This document shows, piece after piece, positions 37,605 to 48,446 of a stretch of 64,000 bases of DNA. The stretch's first letter is position 1; every line of letters starts with the position of its first letter. This DNA is from Siphonodentalium dalli. Taxonomy: Eukaryota > Mollusca > Scaphopoda > Gadilida > Siphonodentaliidae. Where the stretch lies: NCBI GenBank assembly GCA_032622095.1, contig CP136064.1:142805954-142869953 (forward strand), given 5' to 3'. Position numbers and translations under genes: made by a program. The notes under the pieces were generated by a model. It saw nothing but the letters and a program-made list of their open reading frames with translations, made no database searches and was not told the DNA's origin.

Positions 37605-38035
37605 ACGTACACAGACGCATATGAACATGAATTATTTACTGTTTGGAAAAACAACAACAATAAAGAGCGTTGTCTCAGTAAGGTAGTAAGCCTCGAAAAT
37701 ATAGTTTGATAATTGTGTCAAACAACGTCGGATTACGTTTACAAAGAAACATTTGAACTTGAATTATTTCCTGTTTGGCAAAACAACAACAACAACAACA
37801 ATAAAGAGCGTTGATTCCGCAAGGTAATAAGCCTCGAAAATATGGTTTCACAATTGTGACAAACAAACGTCGGATTACGTTTACAAAGAAACATTTGAAC
37901 TTGAATTATTTACTGTTTGGCAAAACAACAACAACAATAAAGAGCGTTGTTTCCGCAAGGTAATAAGCCTCGAAAATATGGTTTCACAATTGTGACAAAC
38001 AAACGTCGGATTACGTTTACAAAGAAACATTTAGA
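37605..38035. repeat. Tandem repeat, about 136-142-bp period (copy 2)
   Basis: Counterpart of 28,935-29,365; one visible base difference (CTGTTTGGCA here, CTGCTTGGCA in copy 1). Confidence 0.85.
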
Positions 38036-38309
38036 CCCATAAATCTATGGTGAACCCATCGGGAATAAATCAGCAAACAAAATTCCAGGAGTTGGTCATG
38101 TACTGACAGATTCGAGAGTAAAGGGATTACCAAAGCTTACGAAGTTGTAGGAACTTGCCCACCCGAGGGGAAAAAACGATGCACATTTCCTTTACATGGA
38201 AACAACAGAGCGTGATATCTAATTGAGCTAATAAGGAACATCATACAAGTCCACTTGACATAAATTTTATCATAATTCCACCTGCTCGCCATTAACATTA
38301 GAACCATAA

Positions 38310-39325
38310 TACAAGTTATTTGACATATAATTGATCATAATTCCACAACTGCTCGCTTTTATCTTGGCTAAATTTTTGGGGCCGTATTTACCCAAATACC
38401 ATACCAGAACAGAAATGACATTTTTACAAATGTACGTGGTTCGCATCACACACGATTTTCGTTACTTCCGGTATATGTTATTTCGGCGTGGCGCGAAATT
38501 TCCCAACGATAATGTAAACAGAAATGGGGGGTAATTCTATTTGAGAAAAATTAGAAACATCATAAAAGTTTATTTTACATAAAATTTATCATAATTCCAC
38601 AACTGCTCGCTTTTATCTTGGCTAAATTTTTGGGGCCGTATTTACCCAAATACCATACCAGAACAGAAATGACATTTTTACAAATGTACGTGGTTCGCAT
38701 CACACACGATTTTCGTTACTTCCGGTATATGTTATTTCGGCGTGGTGCGAAATTTCCCAACGATAATGTAAACAGAAATGGGGGGTAATTCTATTTGAGA
38801 AAAATTAGAAACATCATAAAAGTTTATTTTACATAAAATTTATCATAATTCCACAACTGCTCGCTTTTATCTTGGCTAAATTTTTGGGGCCGTATTTACC
38901 CAAATACCATACCAGAACAGAAATGACATTTTTACAAATGTACGTGGTTCGCATCACACACGATTTTCGTTACTTCCGGTATATGTTATTTCGGCGTGGT
39001 GCGAAATTTCCCAACGATAATGTAAACAGAAATGGGGGGTAATTCTATTTGAGAAAAATTAGAAACATCATACAAGTTTATTTGACATATAATTGATCAG
39101 AATTCCACAAACTGCTCGCTAATATCTTGGCTAAATTTCGGGGCCGCATTTACCAAACAATACCATACCGGATCAGAAATGACATCTTTTCAAATGCACG
39201 TGGTTCGCATCACACACGATTTTCGTTACTTCCGGTATATGTTATTTCGGCGAGGCGCGAAATTTCCCAACGATAATGTAAACAGAAATGGGAGGTAATT
39301 CTATTTGAGAATATTAGAAACCATC
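38310..39325. repeat. Tandem repeat, 254-bp period, four units (copy 2)
   Basis: Counterpart of 29,640-30,655. Two base differences are visible in the fourth unit (TTCCGGTATA and GGCGCGAAAT here against TTCCTGTATA and GGCGCAAAAT in copy 1). In both cases copy 2 matches the other units of the array, so the change probably arose in copy 1. Confidence 0.9.
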
Positions 39326-41043
39326 ATCCACATTTATTTGACATATAGACTCATCGCATCCTTCCGTTTGAGTGATATATCGCTCTTTAACACCAAATGC
39401 CACATCTCTGTATTCATCGTAGTTGGTCTATTCCATCAGAATTGTATAAACTAAATAAAATAACAAACTAAAGAATGCGGGCATGCAATAATAATGGCCT
39501 TAAGGGAGAATAGTGGTGCTTGTGCAGAGAGTATAGTTGTCAGACAACGCCGATGAGTATACAGTACATTTACATATGGTTCTTAACAGGCAATGTTTTT
39601 GAGGAATTATGCGATGAGTCTAAATTCTCGAATGAACAAATTTATCTACATGGTTTCAACATTTGTTTGGCGGTATGCGCAAGTGACATGAATTGGCAAT
39701 TTGATGCCGCACATTAAGCGAGTCCAAGAATACAGTCATTCTGCGGCCAAGTGTCGCGACGATATTCCGTTCCCCATACGCTCGGACCGAATATATACTT
39801 GACACGTGTTAGAAATTTATAATAACAACGTCCAATCTAAAGTTTTTGCCAGATATGCATCGGTGGCTAGTGTACACAATGAATATAGTGTAATATTATC
39901 GTGTTTGTGACGGATATGAATATCAGGGAATTATTTCAAATCAGAATATATTCAGACAAAAAAAAATATCAGCTTGGTAAATTAACTCGGTTGAATCATG
40001 GCCACATCAATACCAATAAAAAATATTCTCATCTCCCCCATACCTCACGGAATAATTGCTACCCTACTATAGAGAAATTAGCAATACATACCAGCGTCGT
40101 TGTAAATACGAATCAGTCTAAAAATTCTATACATTTTCACCACGTTATAAAGGCCGGCCAAATTCACCATTGACCAATCACGATTATTTCCATTCACTCG
40201 ATTTCCACGAGGTCACTCACCGAGTGAACGCCATGCTTTACACAAAGACTTCGTTCTGACCGAGTGCGCATTCACCCGAGAATTAGCCATAATTGGTAAA
40301 TTGTCCGTTGGTGCTCTCGTGTTCGTAAATTAAGGTCACACAATTTAACGATACCATGCAAAAAATATTAAAGAGACTATTACCTTTCCGATTTAATGCG
40401 ATACCCATGTTTAAAGAGCCTTCACTCATTTACAATACAATTGACACAAGGTATAATTGTTACAGACCAATGGACCAAATGCATTGAATACCAGCACAGT
40501 TCTCGGCGATTTTTATGGTTACAATATTTGTGAGTTCATTAGAATGAACGTAGCGATTAATTTCAGTGTTATGAATAGCCAAACATACAAACAATATAAA
40601 AGTAGGAAAGCACGATGGATGGCGGGCAGTTCCTAAAAAAGAGGAAACTATAAGTTTCATTAAACTTCCAGTGCGTAGATATTAACAATCACAAAGGTGT
40701 GCCCCCACCTGTAAATTGCAGGACTTAGAACAAGTTAAGTATTTGATAATATCGAATTTCATTCAGCAATCACCGCATGATATGCGACAGCATGTACTAG
40801 TAATACCTAAGTGTACTTCTACAAACAAAGTATAGTCGCAAATGACATCGCTGAGAACATCGCTGATTAAAATGCCGTCGCAGAGAACATCGCTGATTAA
40901 AATGCCGTCGCGGAGAATATCGCTGATTAAAATGCCGTAGGTTTTCTGGTTTCCAGAAAATGTCAATCAACTCCCCATTGGTCCAATCAGATTCAAGGGC
41001 GCGTACATTCAGTTCATTGAACACGGTGGCGGTCGGCATATTT

Positions 41044-42516
41044 CAAGAATTGAATTGAATTGTTTATTAGCAAAGTCAACATCTAAGTTGCAACATGCCA
41101 TACAACGTATTTACACAACATTATACAAATAATACACAACATACATATACATCAATAAATGAGTTCATCATATTATATGATATTGATAATAAATACAAAT
41201 AATGCTAATACATTTGGGAATATGTTTTCTGAAATGGTTTAATTCATATAATATTTACATTATATATAATATAATGTAATACTTGCTTCATGGTAACTTT
41301 ATAAACGCTAATTTTAAGAAAATGCTCACTCTTTTCAATATACTTATGTTAAGCAGTGACAGCAGTCTGTAGAATTTATTTCTGTTAGGGTTTTCCCAGT
41401 AATACTTCGGTATATAGGTTTCTCGCAGATCGTTAAGTTCAGTACACAAAATAACAAAATGGTATTCATCACATACATTTTCGCCACATAACGGGCATTT
41501 CGTGTCTTTACATGTACTTTTATTCCATCTGCATTGCTGTATCGGTAGTCTGTGATTGGCTGTTCTAAATTTCAGTAAATACGTAGCTAGATGCATGAGA
41601 TGGCATATATACTAAGTATCGGCTCAATCTGACAGAATCCTTTATGTTTCGATAAAATATGGCACGACTTGAAATAGACATATTTAGCATGCCGAAGAGG
41701 CAGCATGTGTGTTGCTCTATTAATTTCGCTTTCATGTGTTTCATGTCTGTCTTGCTTAGTGGTGACTGATTCTGCCACGCACTTTCCATATTTACTTCTC
41801 GCAGAGTTTCTTTGATAAACGAAATCCATTTAATCTTGTTTTGTAGTATGGCATCACCATCATTGAGATATCTGAGTAGAAGGAATACATTTTTAGCTAA
41901 TTCTGATCCTTCGTGCGATACTAGTTTTGACCAATATGATATGGCTCGGCACTTAATTTCGATCATTACGGGGTATCTTCCCAATTCTGCATATACCATG
42001 TAGTTTGGTGTGCTAGACTTCATTGTTGTGATAATTTTGCAGAATTTAAGATGTATGGTCTCCAAAATTTGAGTTTTCTCGAAACACCAAACTTCACCAC
42101 CATACAGCATAATCGGCATAATCATAGAGTCAAACAATTTAAACATAATATCTAGAGGCAGCTGCAGCTTTCTTGTTCTATTCAAAAGGCCATACATGGC
42201 TCTCGTTGCTGTATTCTGGGTCTGTTTAATCGATTGACAGAATCTACCATTGTAAAAGAATTTAATACCGAGGTATTTAAATTCTTTTAGAATTTGTATT
42301 TCTTGGCCCCGATAAGTGAATATTGGTAAGTTCTTTGACAATTTGTTAGTAAAAATTACCATTTTCGTTTTAACTGTATTTACTTGGAGGTTCCATGCCT
42401 CGGCATAATCTGCGAATGCTGAAAGTGCACGATGCATATTGTCCTCCGAGTCTGAGAGGATCACGGTATCGTCTGCGTATAATAAACACAATATATTTAT
42501 AAAACATCCAATATGT
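41044..42516 (-). pseudogene. LINE 3' part: RT from YADD to C-terminus, copy 2
   Basis: Counterpart of 32,374-33,846 and the original 3' piece of the minus-strand LINE whose other pieces lie at 44,990-45,218 and 60,585-61,429. It encodes the catalytic CLLYADDTVIL block (YADD codons about 42,469-42,480), thumb motifs (EFKYLGIKFF, PIMLYGGEVWCFE) and, after a frameshift near 41,590 shared with copy 1, a CPLC...H...C zinc knuckle; coding stops at 41,288. The 3' tail is AATTCAATTCAATTC-like on the minus strand (41,044-41,062). One coding difference from copy 1 was noticed (Arg to Gln, base near 42,162). The shared frameshift shows the gene was already dead before duplication. Confidence 0.9.
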
Positions 42517-42523
42517 TCAAAAT

Positions 42524-44990
42524 AAGGGTGAAATTTGGTTTGTGAGTGCGTGTGGGTCCATTATATGTGTATGTGGTGTTATTTCCAACTTTGATGACTT
42601 ATTTTTCGAGTTATAAGCATTATTTGAATGCAAAGCTACTAAACAACGAACACAAACGAACATGAGATTAGCCGTATTGCAAAGGTGTTAATAAAGGTGT
42701 TAATTAACTACCGCCTTCTCTATGGCTTATACTCTGTCTCTTTGTCACTGAGTTGTTTTGACTTAGTTAGGTTGTCTTATTATTACTTCGTTTAACTTCC
42801 CTGGCATCACACTGCTCTTTCAGTAGAGCTTCAGGTACTAGAATCAAAGTTTGTTTTATATACAATCGAATATTTATATATTATTTTACACTGACTCAGC
42901 CCCGGCGGAACGATGGGCAGAGTTTGTTCTCCTTGAAGTCAGTGCATGGATGAAAATGGCTCCAGCAAAATGTTGCATTATTTAAATCATTAAAATCAAG
43001 TAATGTACTTATTTGATATGAATCCAAGAAGTCTATATTTTATTTTATCACATGATTAGCACTATTTTCCTATGTAATATTCGAGCGTAATAGACACGTG
43101 TAATATCGTTGCGTGCAATGACGTCACGCTGCTCTTTGGGACAAAGTTCTCTGTCTGTTAATTATTGTTGTTTTCGATAAAAAATTAAGCGATTATATGA
43201 CCATGTGATAAAAAGTATCTCAAACTCGTTCTATTTTATACGTAATTTATCAACCTCGTCCACTAAATTCTATTTGAGCCTCGGTAAACCTCGACTCAAA
43301 TCGAATTTAGTGAACTCGGTTGATAAATTCCGTATAAAATAGAAACTCATATGAGATCCTATATGTATATTTACATACTATATGCTAACTTTCTGTCGTT
43401 TGTTGGTGATCGTCTTGGTTTTTGATGTCTTCACTCTTTCCTCTTTTTTGTCCATTTTTTTTTTGCCAGAGCGGTAGTTTTGGGTATAGTTAATTGTCAT
43501 CAGTTGAAGTTTGGAATTTGGAATTGTCACTCACAAAATTAAGAAGTCTTCGCATTAGTCTGTCTCGTTGTTCGGCCGTCATATTTGTTCAAATTTCGTG
43601 TCTCACTTCCAAAGATGATGCAATGCCTGATAATGTAAAATCCCCTCCACTCGAATGTCAAGCAGTTGGTCAGTCACTGTTTCATTTAAATTGTCTGTAA
43701 ACTCAGTAAATTATTTTGTTAATTATATTATTAAAGGCACGGGAGGCCTTAGTTGTCGAAAATATTCATATTTGTTCCAATCACCGTAAACAGAAAAACA
43801 CTAAAACGCATACAGTTTCGTTCATCGTGTAAACAGCATGCTATCATAAAGACCTACTATATATTACCTAAGCAAGAGCCTGATTGTGTTACAGAAGACA
43901 GCACCGTACGTGTTACTGGCTAATCACACACAAATGATATAAACGATCTTTATTAGTTCCATATCAGGAATTCAGCAACAAAGAACGCTCTTTATGTTTA
44001 CCATCATAATATAAACAAACACCAGGAAAGTAACTTTTTACGCTTTTGTTTACACAATGGTCAAACATATGACAATAACATACTTTTATGCGATATTTCT
44101 TATTTGTATACGGACAAAGTCTGTCTACATTTTCTTTTTGTGTCGGTTTTTGACCGTTGGAAAATTTTCACAGCATATACCCACTGCCAACGACTCCCGC
44201 ACCTTTAATGCTTTCATAATTGTTATTTGTCCAACATTTCGGAATTGTTGAATTTTGTTTTCTAGCATTGAAAACTTTCGTCTTTAGTCTTTCCATAAAT
44301 GTAAGGTATCGTCTGTTGTCACATATATTTGTCAATTATGTCTGTCTGTATTTCGTCATAAATGATTTTGTTTTCTATTGTTACCAAGCCGCTCTCGCTA
44401 TTGAATACTTTTCCATCTTATTGACAGTTTGATCACTGTCTGTTTTACTTAAATTACGATTGAGATTTTCCTTAAGATGCCTGGTACATAGCGTATGCGT
44501 GTATCAGGAAAGCAAGCAGATATAGCATTTACCAGAGTGATCTCCGAGACTGAGAAAAAATATATAGTCATCTCAGAGACTGACAACAATGACACTACTC
44601 ACATTCACTCAAATGTTTTGTTAGCTATGCATTAAAACGCCGACCTCTGATGTTTCCCCGTGTTTTTATTGCCATCAGTGATAAAATTGACAATCATCTT
44701 GCAGTAAAAACAAGGAGACAGAGTAAGCCGTAGTTAATTAACACCTGCATGGTAACCTCTGCACTGCCGCTAATCTTATGTTCGTTTGTGTTCGTTGTTT
44801 AGTAGTTTTGTATTCAAATAATGCTAATAACTCAAAAAATAAATCATCAAAGTTGGAAATAACACCACATACACATAGAATGGACCCACGCGCACCCATA
44901 AACCAAATTTCACCCTTCTACTCCGATTTTTGGACCTGTGTTCGTTTATGTTCGTTTGTGTTCGTTTGTGTTCGTTGTTTAGTAGGACCC
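42524..44990. mobile_element. Inverted-repeat DNA element inside the minus-strand LINE
   Basis: Inverted arms of about 220 bases. The left arm, 42,524-42,745, starts AAGGGTGAAATTTGG and includes GTGGTGTTATTTCCAACTTT and AACAACGAACACAAACGAAC. The right arm, 44,700-44,920, is its complement. Outside the right arm is an extra stretch of tandem GTTCGTTTGT units ending TTTAGTAGGACC (44,940-44,989). Read inward the end is GGTCCTACTAAAC, like the 9.6-12.0 kb element. The matching outer stretch is missing on the left, so that end is truncated. The interior has short frames but no recognisable transposase. It lies exactly between LINE pieces ending FVIDIQSFL and starting before CLLYADD. Confidence 0.82.
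43225..43350. repeat. Hairpin inside the DNA element
   Basis: CTATTTTATACGTAATTTATCAACC is mirrored by GGTTGATAAATTCCGTATAAAATAG, and CACTAAATTC by GAATTTAGTG, around CCTCGGTAAACCTCG. The copy-1 equivalent is 34,555-34,680. It is either a nested small MITE or an internal structure of the host element. Confidence 0.75.
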
Positions 44991-45218
44991 CAGAAAACTT
45001 TGTATATCAATCACAAACAAAGAAAATAAAAGAGGTGACATTGGTTCACCTTGAAATAAGCCAATCTGGCTAATAAAGAAGTCTGATTGCGAATTATTGT
45101 TTTTGACACATAATTTTATATTGTCGTACATGCTTCGTATTACCTGTAGTATCTTACCGTTTATATCTACTTGCATAAGTTTCAACCATAGAGCATCTCT
45201 CCATACAGTATCAAATGC
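44990..45218 (-). pseudogene. LINE middle piece: RT from AFD to GxxQGEPMSP
   Basis: Minus-strand reading from 45,218 gives AFDTVWRDALWLKLMQVD, then RSMYDNIKLCVKN and GLFQGEPMSPLLFSLFVID, the central RT motifs between the first catalytic Asp block and YADD. At 45,218 the frame is cut by the 15.4-kb insertion; the missing N-terminal side resumes at 60,589 in the same codon register. At 44,990 it is cut by the DNA element. The few codons upstream of AFD in this frame belong to the inserted block, not to the LINE. Confidence 0.88.
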
Positions 45219-45445
45219 GTATCCATGGCGGCGTAACAACAACACGATATTTGGCGGGCATAATTTTTTTCTCTAAACTATCTGTTATACTCGACCGATC
45301 GACTGAAACTAAATACCACACGTAAGCAGAGTTTGGCACCCACAAACAAGCTAAGTTCCAAAAGTGAGTTTGAACCCGACCAGGAGAAATAACGATATAA
45401 ATAGCGATCTCTCCTATTTTCGTGATACCTCGTATACGGATCACC

Positions 45446-46384
45446 ATGCCAGCTGAGAAACGACCCCCAGCAAGCTCCACATCCAGTGCAAGCGGGGACG
45501 ACAGTATGAACCCTGACCCTAGCAAATCGACTAAACCAAAACCCAATGCTGTACCTCCAAAGAAACAGAAAACATCCAAAATTGGGCAGGGAATGCAACA
45601 GAAAATATCATTTGATACGACACCAGAGACTAATTTAGCAAAGGCTTTGTCAGAAATCAATGCCAAACTTGATAACATGGTTACGAAAACTGACCTGGAC
45701 AAAAGCCTAGAACCCTTAGTGAAAACTGAAAACATGAACATCATAATCTCACAAATGAAGTCTGAATTTGACAAAAAGTTGGACAATGTGAAAGATGAGT
45801 GTGTTGGGAAAATGTTTGATGTCGAACAGCGAATGGACAGGATGGATGGTGAAATGAAAGAAATGGCTGAACAAATCGAAGAGCGCGACACTGATATTGA
45901 AGGTATGAAAGCCGAAATAGATGCACTGAAGGAAAAGAATAACCGACTTGAGCAACAAACGAGGAAAAACACAATACGGATCTTTGGAATTGAGGACGAC
46001 AGTGGTGAATCAGTAGATGCATGTGAGAAAAAGGTCATTGAAATCATCCAGTATAAACTTAATCTGAAAAACATCAGACAGGAAGACATAAGTATTGCCC
46101 ATCGCATTGGCAAATATAGATCGGATCAGAAATATCCAAGAAGTGTCATATGTAACTTTATTTCTAGAAGGACAAAAAACTCTGTGATTGCGGAACGCAA
46201 AACATTAAAAGGTCAGAAACTAGTCATAAAGGAAGATCTGACCGATGTGAACAGTTCACTGCTTAAGAATGCCAAAGAATTAGCTATCGTTGATGATGCC
46301 TGGTCTGTTGGTGGCAAGATCTACATCAAATATACAGACAAAACCAGGAAAATTAAGCAGATAAACAAATTATCTGACATATAA
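45446..46384 (+). CDS. LINE ORF1 protein (coiled coil, RRM-like, C-terminal domain)
   Basis: A 312-residue intact frame from the first ATG (45,446). Residues 1-50 are a Pro/Ser/Lys-rich tail (KPKPNAVPPKKQKTSK). About 60-170 is a long charged heptad region (MDRMDGEMKEMAEQIEERD, EIDALKEKNNRLEQQ), a likely trimerising coiled coil. About 173-250 fits an RRM-like fold (NTIRIFGIEDD, SIAHRIGKYR, PRSVICNFISRRTK). The rest is a basic C-terminal domain (LVIKEDLT, GGKIYIKYTDKTRK). In LINEs such proteins bind and chaperone the element RNA. No functional ORF2 follows directly. It may belong to the ORF2 at 57.1 kb (same outer insertion) or, less likely, to the LINE at 48.4 kb. The frame is open with no damage seen. 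Confidence 0.85.
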   Translation: MPAEKRPPASSTSSASGDDSMNPDPSKSTKPKPNAVPPKKQKTSKIGQGMQQKISFDTTPETNLAKALSEINAKLDNMVTKTDLDKSLEPLVKTENMNIIISQMKSEFDKKLDNVKDECVGKMFDVEQRMDRMDGEMKEMAEQIEERDTDIEGMKAEIDALKEKNNRLEQQTRKNTIRIFGIEDDSGESVDACEKKVIEIIQYKLNLKNIRQEDISIAHRIGKYRSDQKYPRSVICNFISRRTKNSVIAERKTLKGQKLVIKEDLTDVNSSLLKNAKELAIVDDAWSVGGKIYIKYTDKTRKIKQINKLSDI

Positions 46385-46399
46385 GTACATGTAGTGTTC

Positions 46400-47560
46400 C
46401 ATATACATGTACACATGATGTTTTGATCTACCATGTGAATGTTAAATACTTCTGAATATATGTACCACTTAATATGCTTGAAATATGCTGAATATATGTT
46501 CTATTTTATATAATAATGCATAAACCTATATGAAATGCAAGTTTGACTCAATGCAAACTTCAATTTCAGATATGTGTGCACTCTTCGCTGAACATATACA
46601 AGTGCCCCATGCGTTACAACTAAATACCATTATAACCAGTAATGACTACTAAAGTTTTCATGAACGACACCTGAATAAAAATACCTACTGTTTGGTACAC
46701 CTGCACCAACTGTGCCATTGATCGAAAACAGTCATTTCAATGATACAAGTATATTAGCTGTATAGCACTAAATAATGCTACCTTAATACTAGAATTAAAT
46801 ACCCGGTATACATAATCTGATTAATAATAACACACCTCAATTATTATTGTTTGACATCAAGAGAACAAAAAATATGATTTGAGTCGATGAACCCATCCAT
46901 CAAAGCCCATGCATGGTTTATCATTTACTATTTCGCCACCTCAAATATATGGTAGCTTAGCTGGTAAATAGTCGACAAATGTTGACCGTCGGTCTCGATA
47001 CCAAATTACGATGAATAAAATATTAATATATAACAGTCCTTGGGCAACTAAAGTTACACTATATTTGACAGCAGTAGTAATTATAATTGCTTTTGGCAAT
47101 TAATCGATTCTGATAACTTTATACTATAGTTGAGTCGGAAGTTGACAGCATTAATTATAATTATTTATGGCAATTTCAAAATTGTGAATAAGATACTCTA
47201 CTTCAGTATTAGAAATAATTTTACTAATATGAAGACCCATGCTGTATGCATTAGATACATAATTACATAAAACATAGATGGGATGTGCCACTTTAACCCG
47301 GATGTACCATTTGAAAATTTGCGCTGAAACACAACAAATTTCATGAATGGAACATGTCGCTTTAAACCTGGATGCACAAATTAACCAATACATATGTATT
47401 ATTGGAATCCTACAAAGCGAATCATGTCAGACATTGCTTGAGACAGCGCGTTATTATATAAAATTCTCTCCTGAATGGCATGTGCCACTTTAATCCTGCC
47501 TATAAGAATGAATGATAAAAAATAACTGATTGTATACAAATAATACTGATTCTGTGATGT
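46400..47560. repeat. Degenerate tandem array, left part
   Basis: Contains blocks such as CATGTGCCACTTTAA, CTGGATG.ACAAAT, CATATGTATTATTGGAATCC, TACAAAGCGAATCATG.CAGA and TTATTATATAAAATT.TCTC, which recur many times at 52,275-55,100. The stretch 46,980-47,170 also carries a worn piece of the TTAA foldback family (GGCAATTAATCGATTCTGATAAC, as at 14,027). Array units are strongly diverged. No gene. Confidence 0.65.
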
Positions 47561-48099
47561 TTTTTTTTTAAATGCCTTTGTTCATTCAACCTATCTTTCA
47601 TTTCCTTTTTCTTTCACTTCCATTTCTCTCTTCTGCTCCCAACCCAAACACCAGAATTTCTATAACTATGTTAGAGGGCTGTAAAGTTGTACAGATACAG
47701 ACAAAAGTTTTCTGTGAAGTCACTATGAGACACCCACAGTGCCCATTCTCGGGACAAATACACTACTTATTTCCCCACTTTGAAAATGATTGAAATTGCT
47801 ATATATAGGGCCAAAGTTGGTGTCTTTCATGGGATCGCAGTCAGGCTTTCCAGTAAGGGCCGCCTCGATTTGAGACAGTCCTATACTCTTCTTGTACTTT
47901 CTATCCTGATGGCAAATAAAATAAGACCCCATGTAGCACTGAGTATCATATTATTGTGCTTTGTCATGTGGAACTACCTAAACATGGTTATATTTCAATC
48001 ACAAATTATGTATAAATACTTTTTATTTCCTTGAAATGTGTTATTATATATCTTTTTGGTTTATTTGAAATTAATTATATGCATGTTCAGATATATAAT

Positions 48100-48391
48100 T
48101 ACACCTCACACTCTGTACTCTCTGACCTTCTCTCTAAAATTCTGACATTATCTTCTGTCCCTTTGTCTCGCCTCCACCTCATATTTCTTCTTTCTATGGA
48201 TCTTTTTTATGCCTCTATTATTTACCCCTACTTGACTTGCAGTCAAGTAGGGCTGTGCCATTGTCAAGGGAGAGGGCTTCAAATAAGCCTATGGCTTGTT
48301 GCCTAATCCCATTTTTCTTCTAAATTTGTATCTATTGTAATTATTTATCTGAATGTCCATAGAGGGAAAAATAAATACTGTTTAAACTAAA
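48100..48391 (+). mobile_element. 3' end fragment of a CR1/L2-like LINE
   Basis: Pyrimidine-rich tract, then GGGCTTCAAATAAGCCTATG, GCTTGTTGCCTAATCCC and the tail GGAAAAATAAATACTGTTTAAACTAAA. The 3' end of the LINE at 48.4-52.3 kb has the same order (ATAGGCTTGTTGTCTCATCCC, then GGGAATAAATATTGTTTACACCAAA), so this is the tail of a related copy, directly abutting that LINE's 5' end. No ORF2 sequence is seen upstream (47.57-48.1 kb is unassigned), so it is 5'-truncated. Confidence 0.7.
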
Positions 48392-48446
48392 CTTGTCGGA
48401 ATCATTACTTAGAATTAGGGATTTGAGCACACAGAAACGTGTGTCA

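Larger units (their letters stand above)
34975..43648. repeat. Tandem duplication, copy 2 (about 8.67 kb)
   Basis: Near-identical direct repeat of 25,022-34,974, lacking the 1,275-bp transposon (empty site 35,643-35,650). All the tandem arrays inside have the same unit numbers as in copy 1. Beyond 43,648 the sequence runs on into the rest of the DNA element that copy 1 lacks, so the right breakpoint lay within that element. Confidence 0.95.

Noticed and set aside
25022-43648. Long direct repeat considered as LTRs of a retrovirus-like element
   Set aside because: The two copies are adjacent with nothing between them, lack TG...CA ends, a primer-binding site and gag/pol/integrase, and contain unrelated repeats. 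It is a tandem duplication.
45211-46113. 300-residue minus-strand frame opposite ORF1
   Set aside because: It is the antisense shadow of the coiled-coil ORF1 (Ser/Phe/Leu-rich, no domain); the + strand frame has recognisable ORF1 features.
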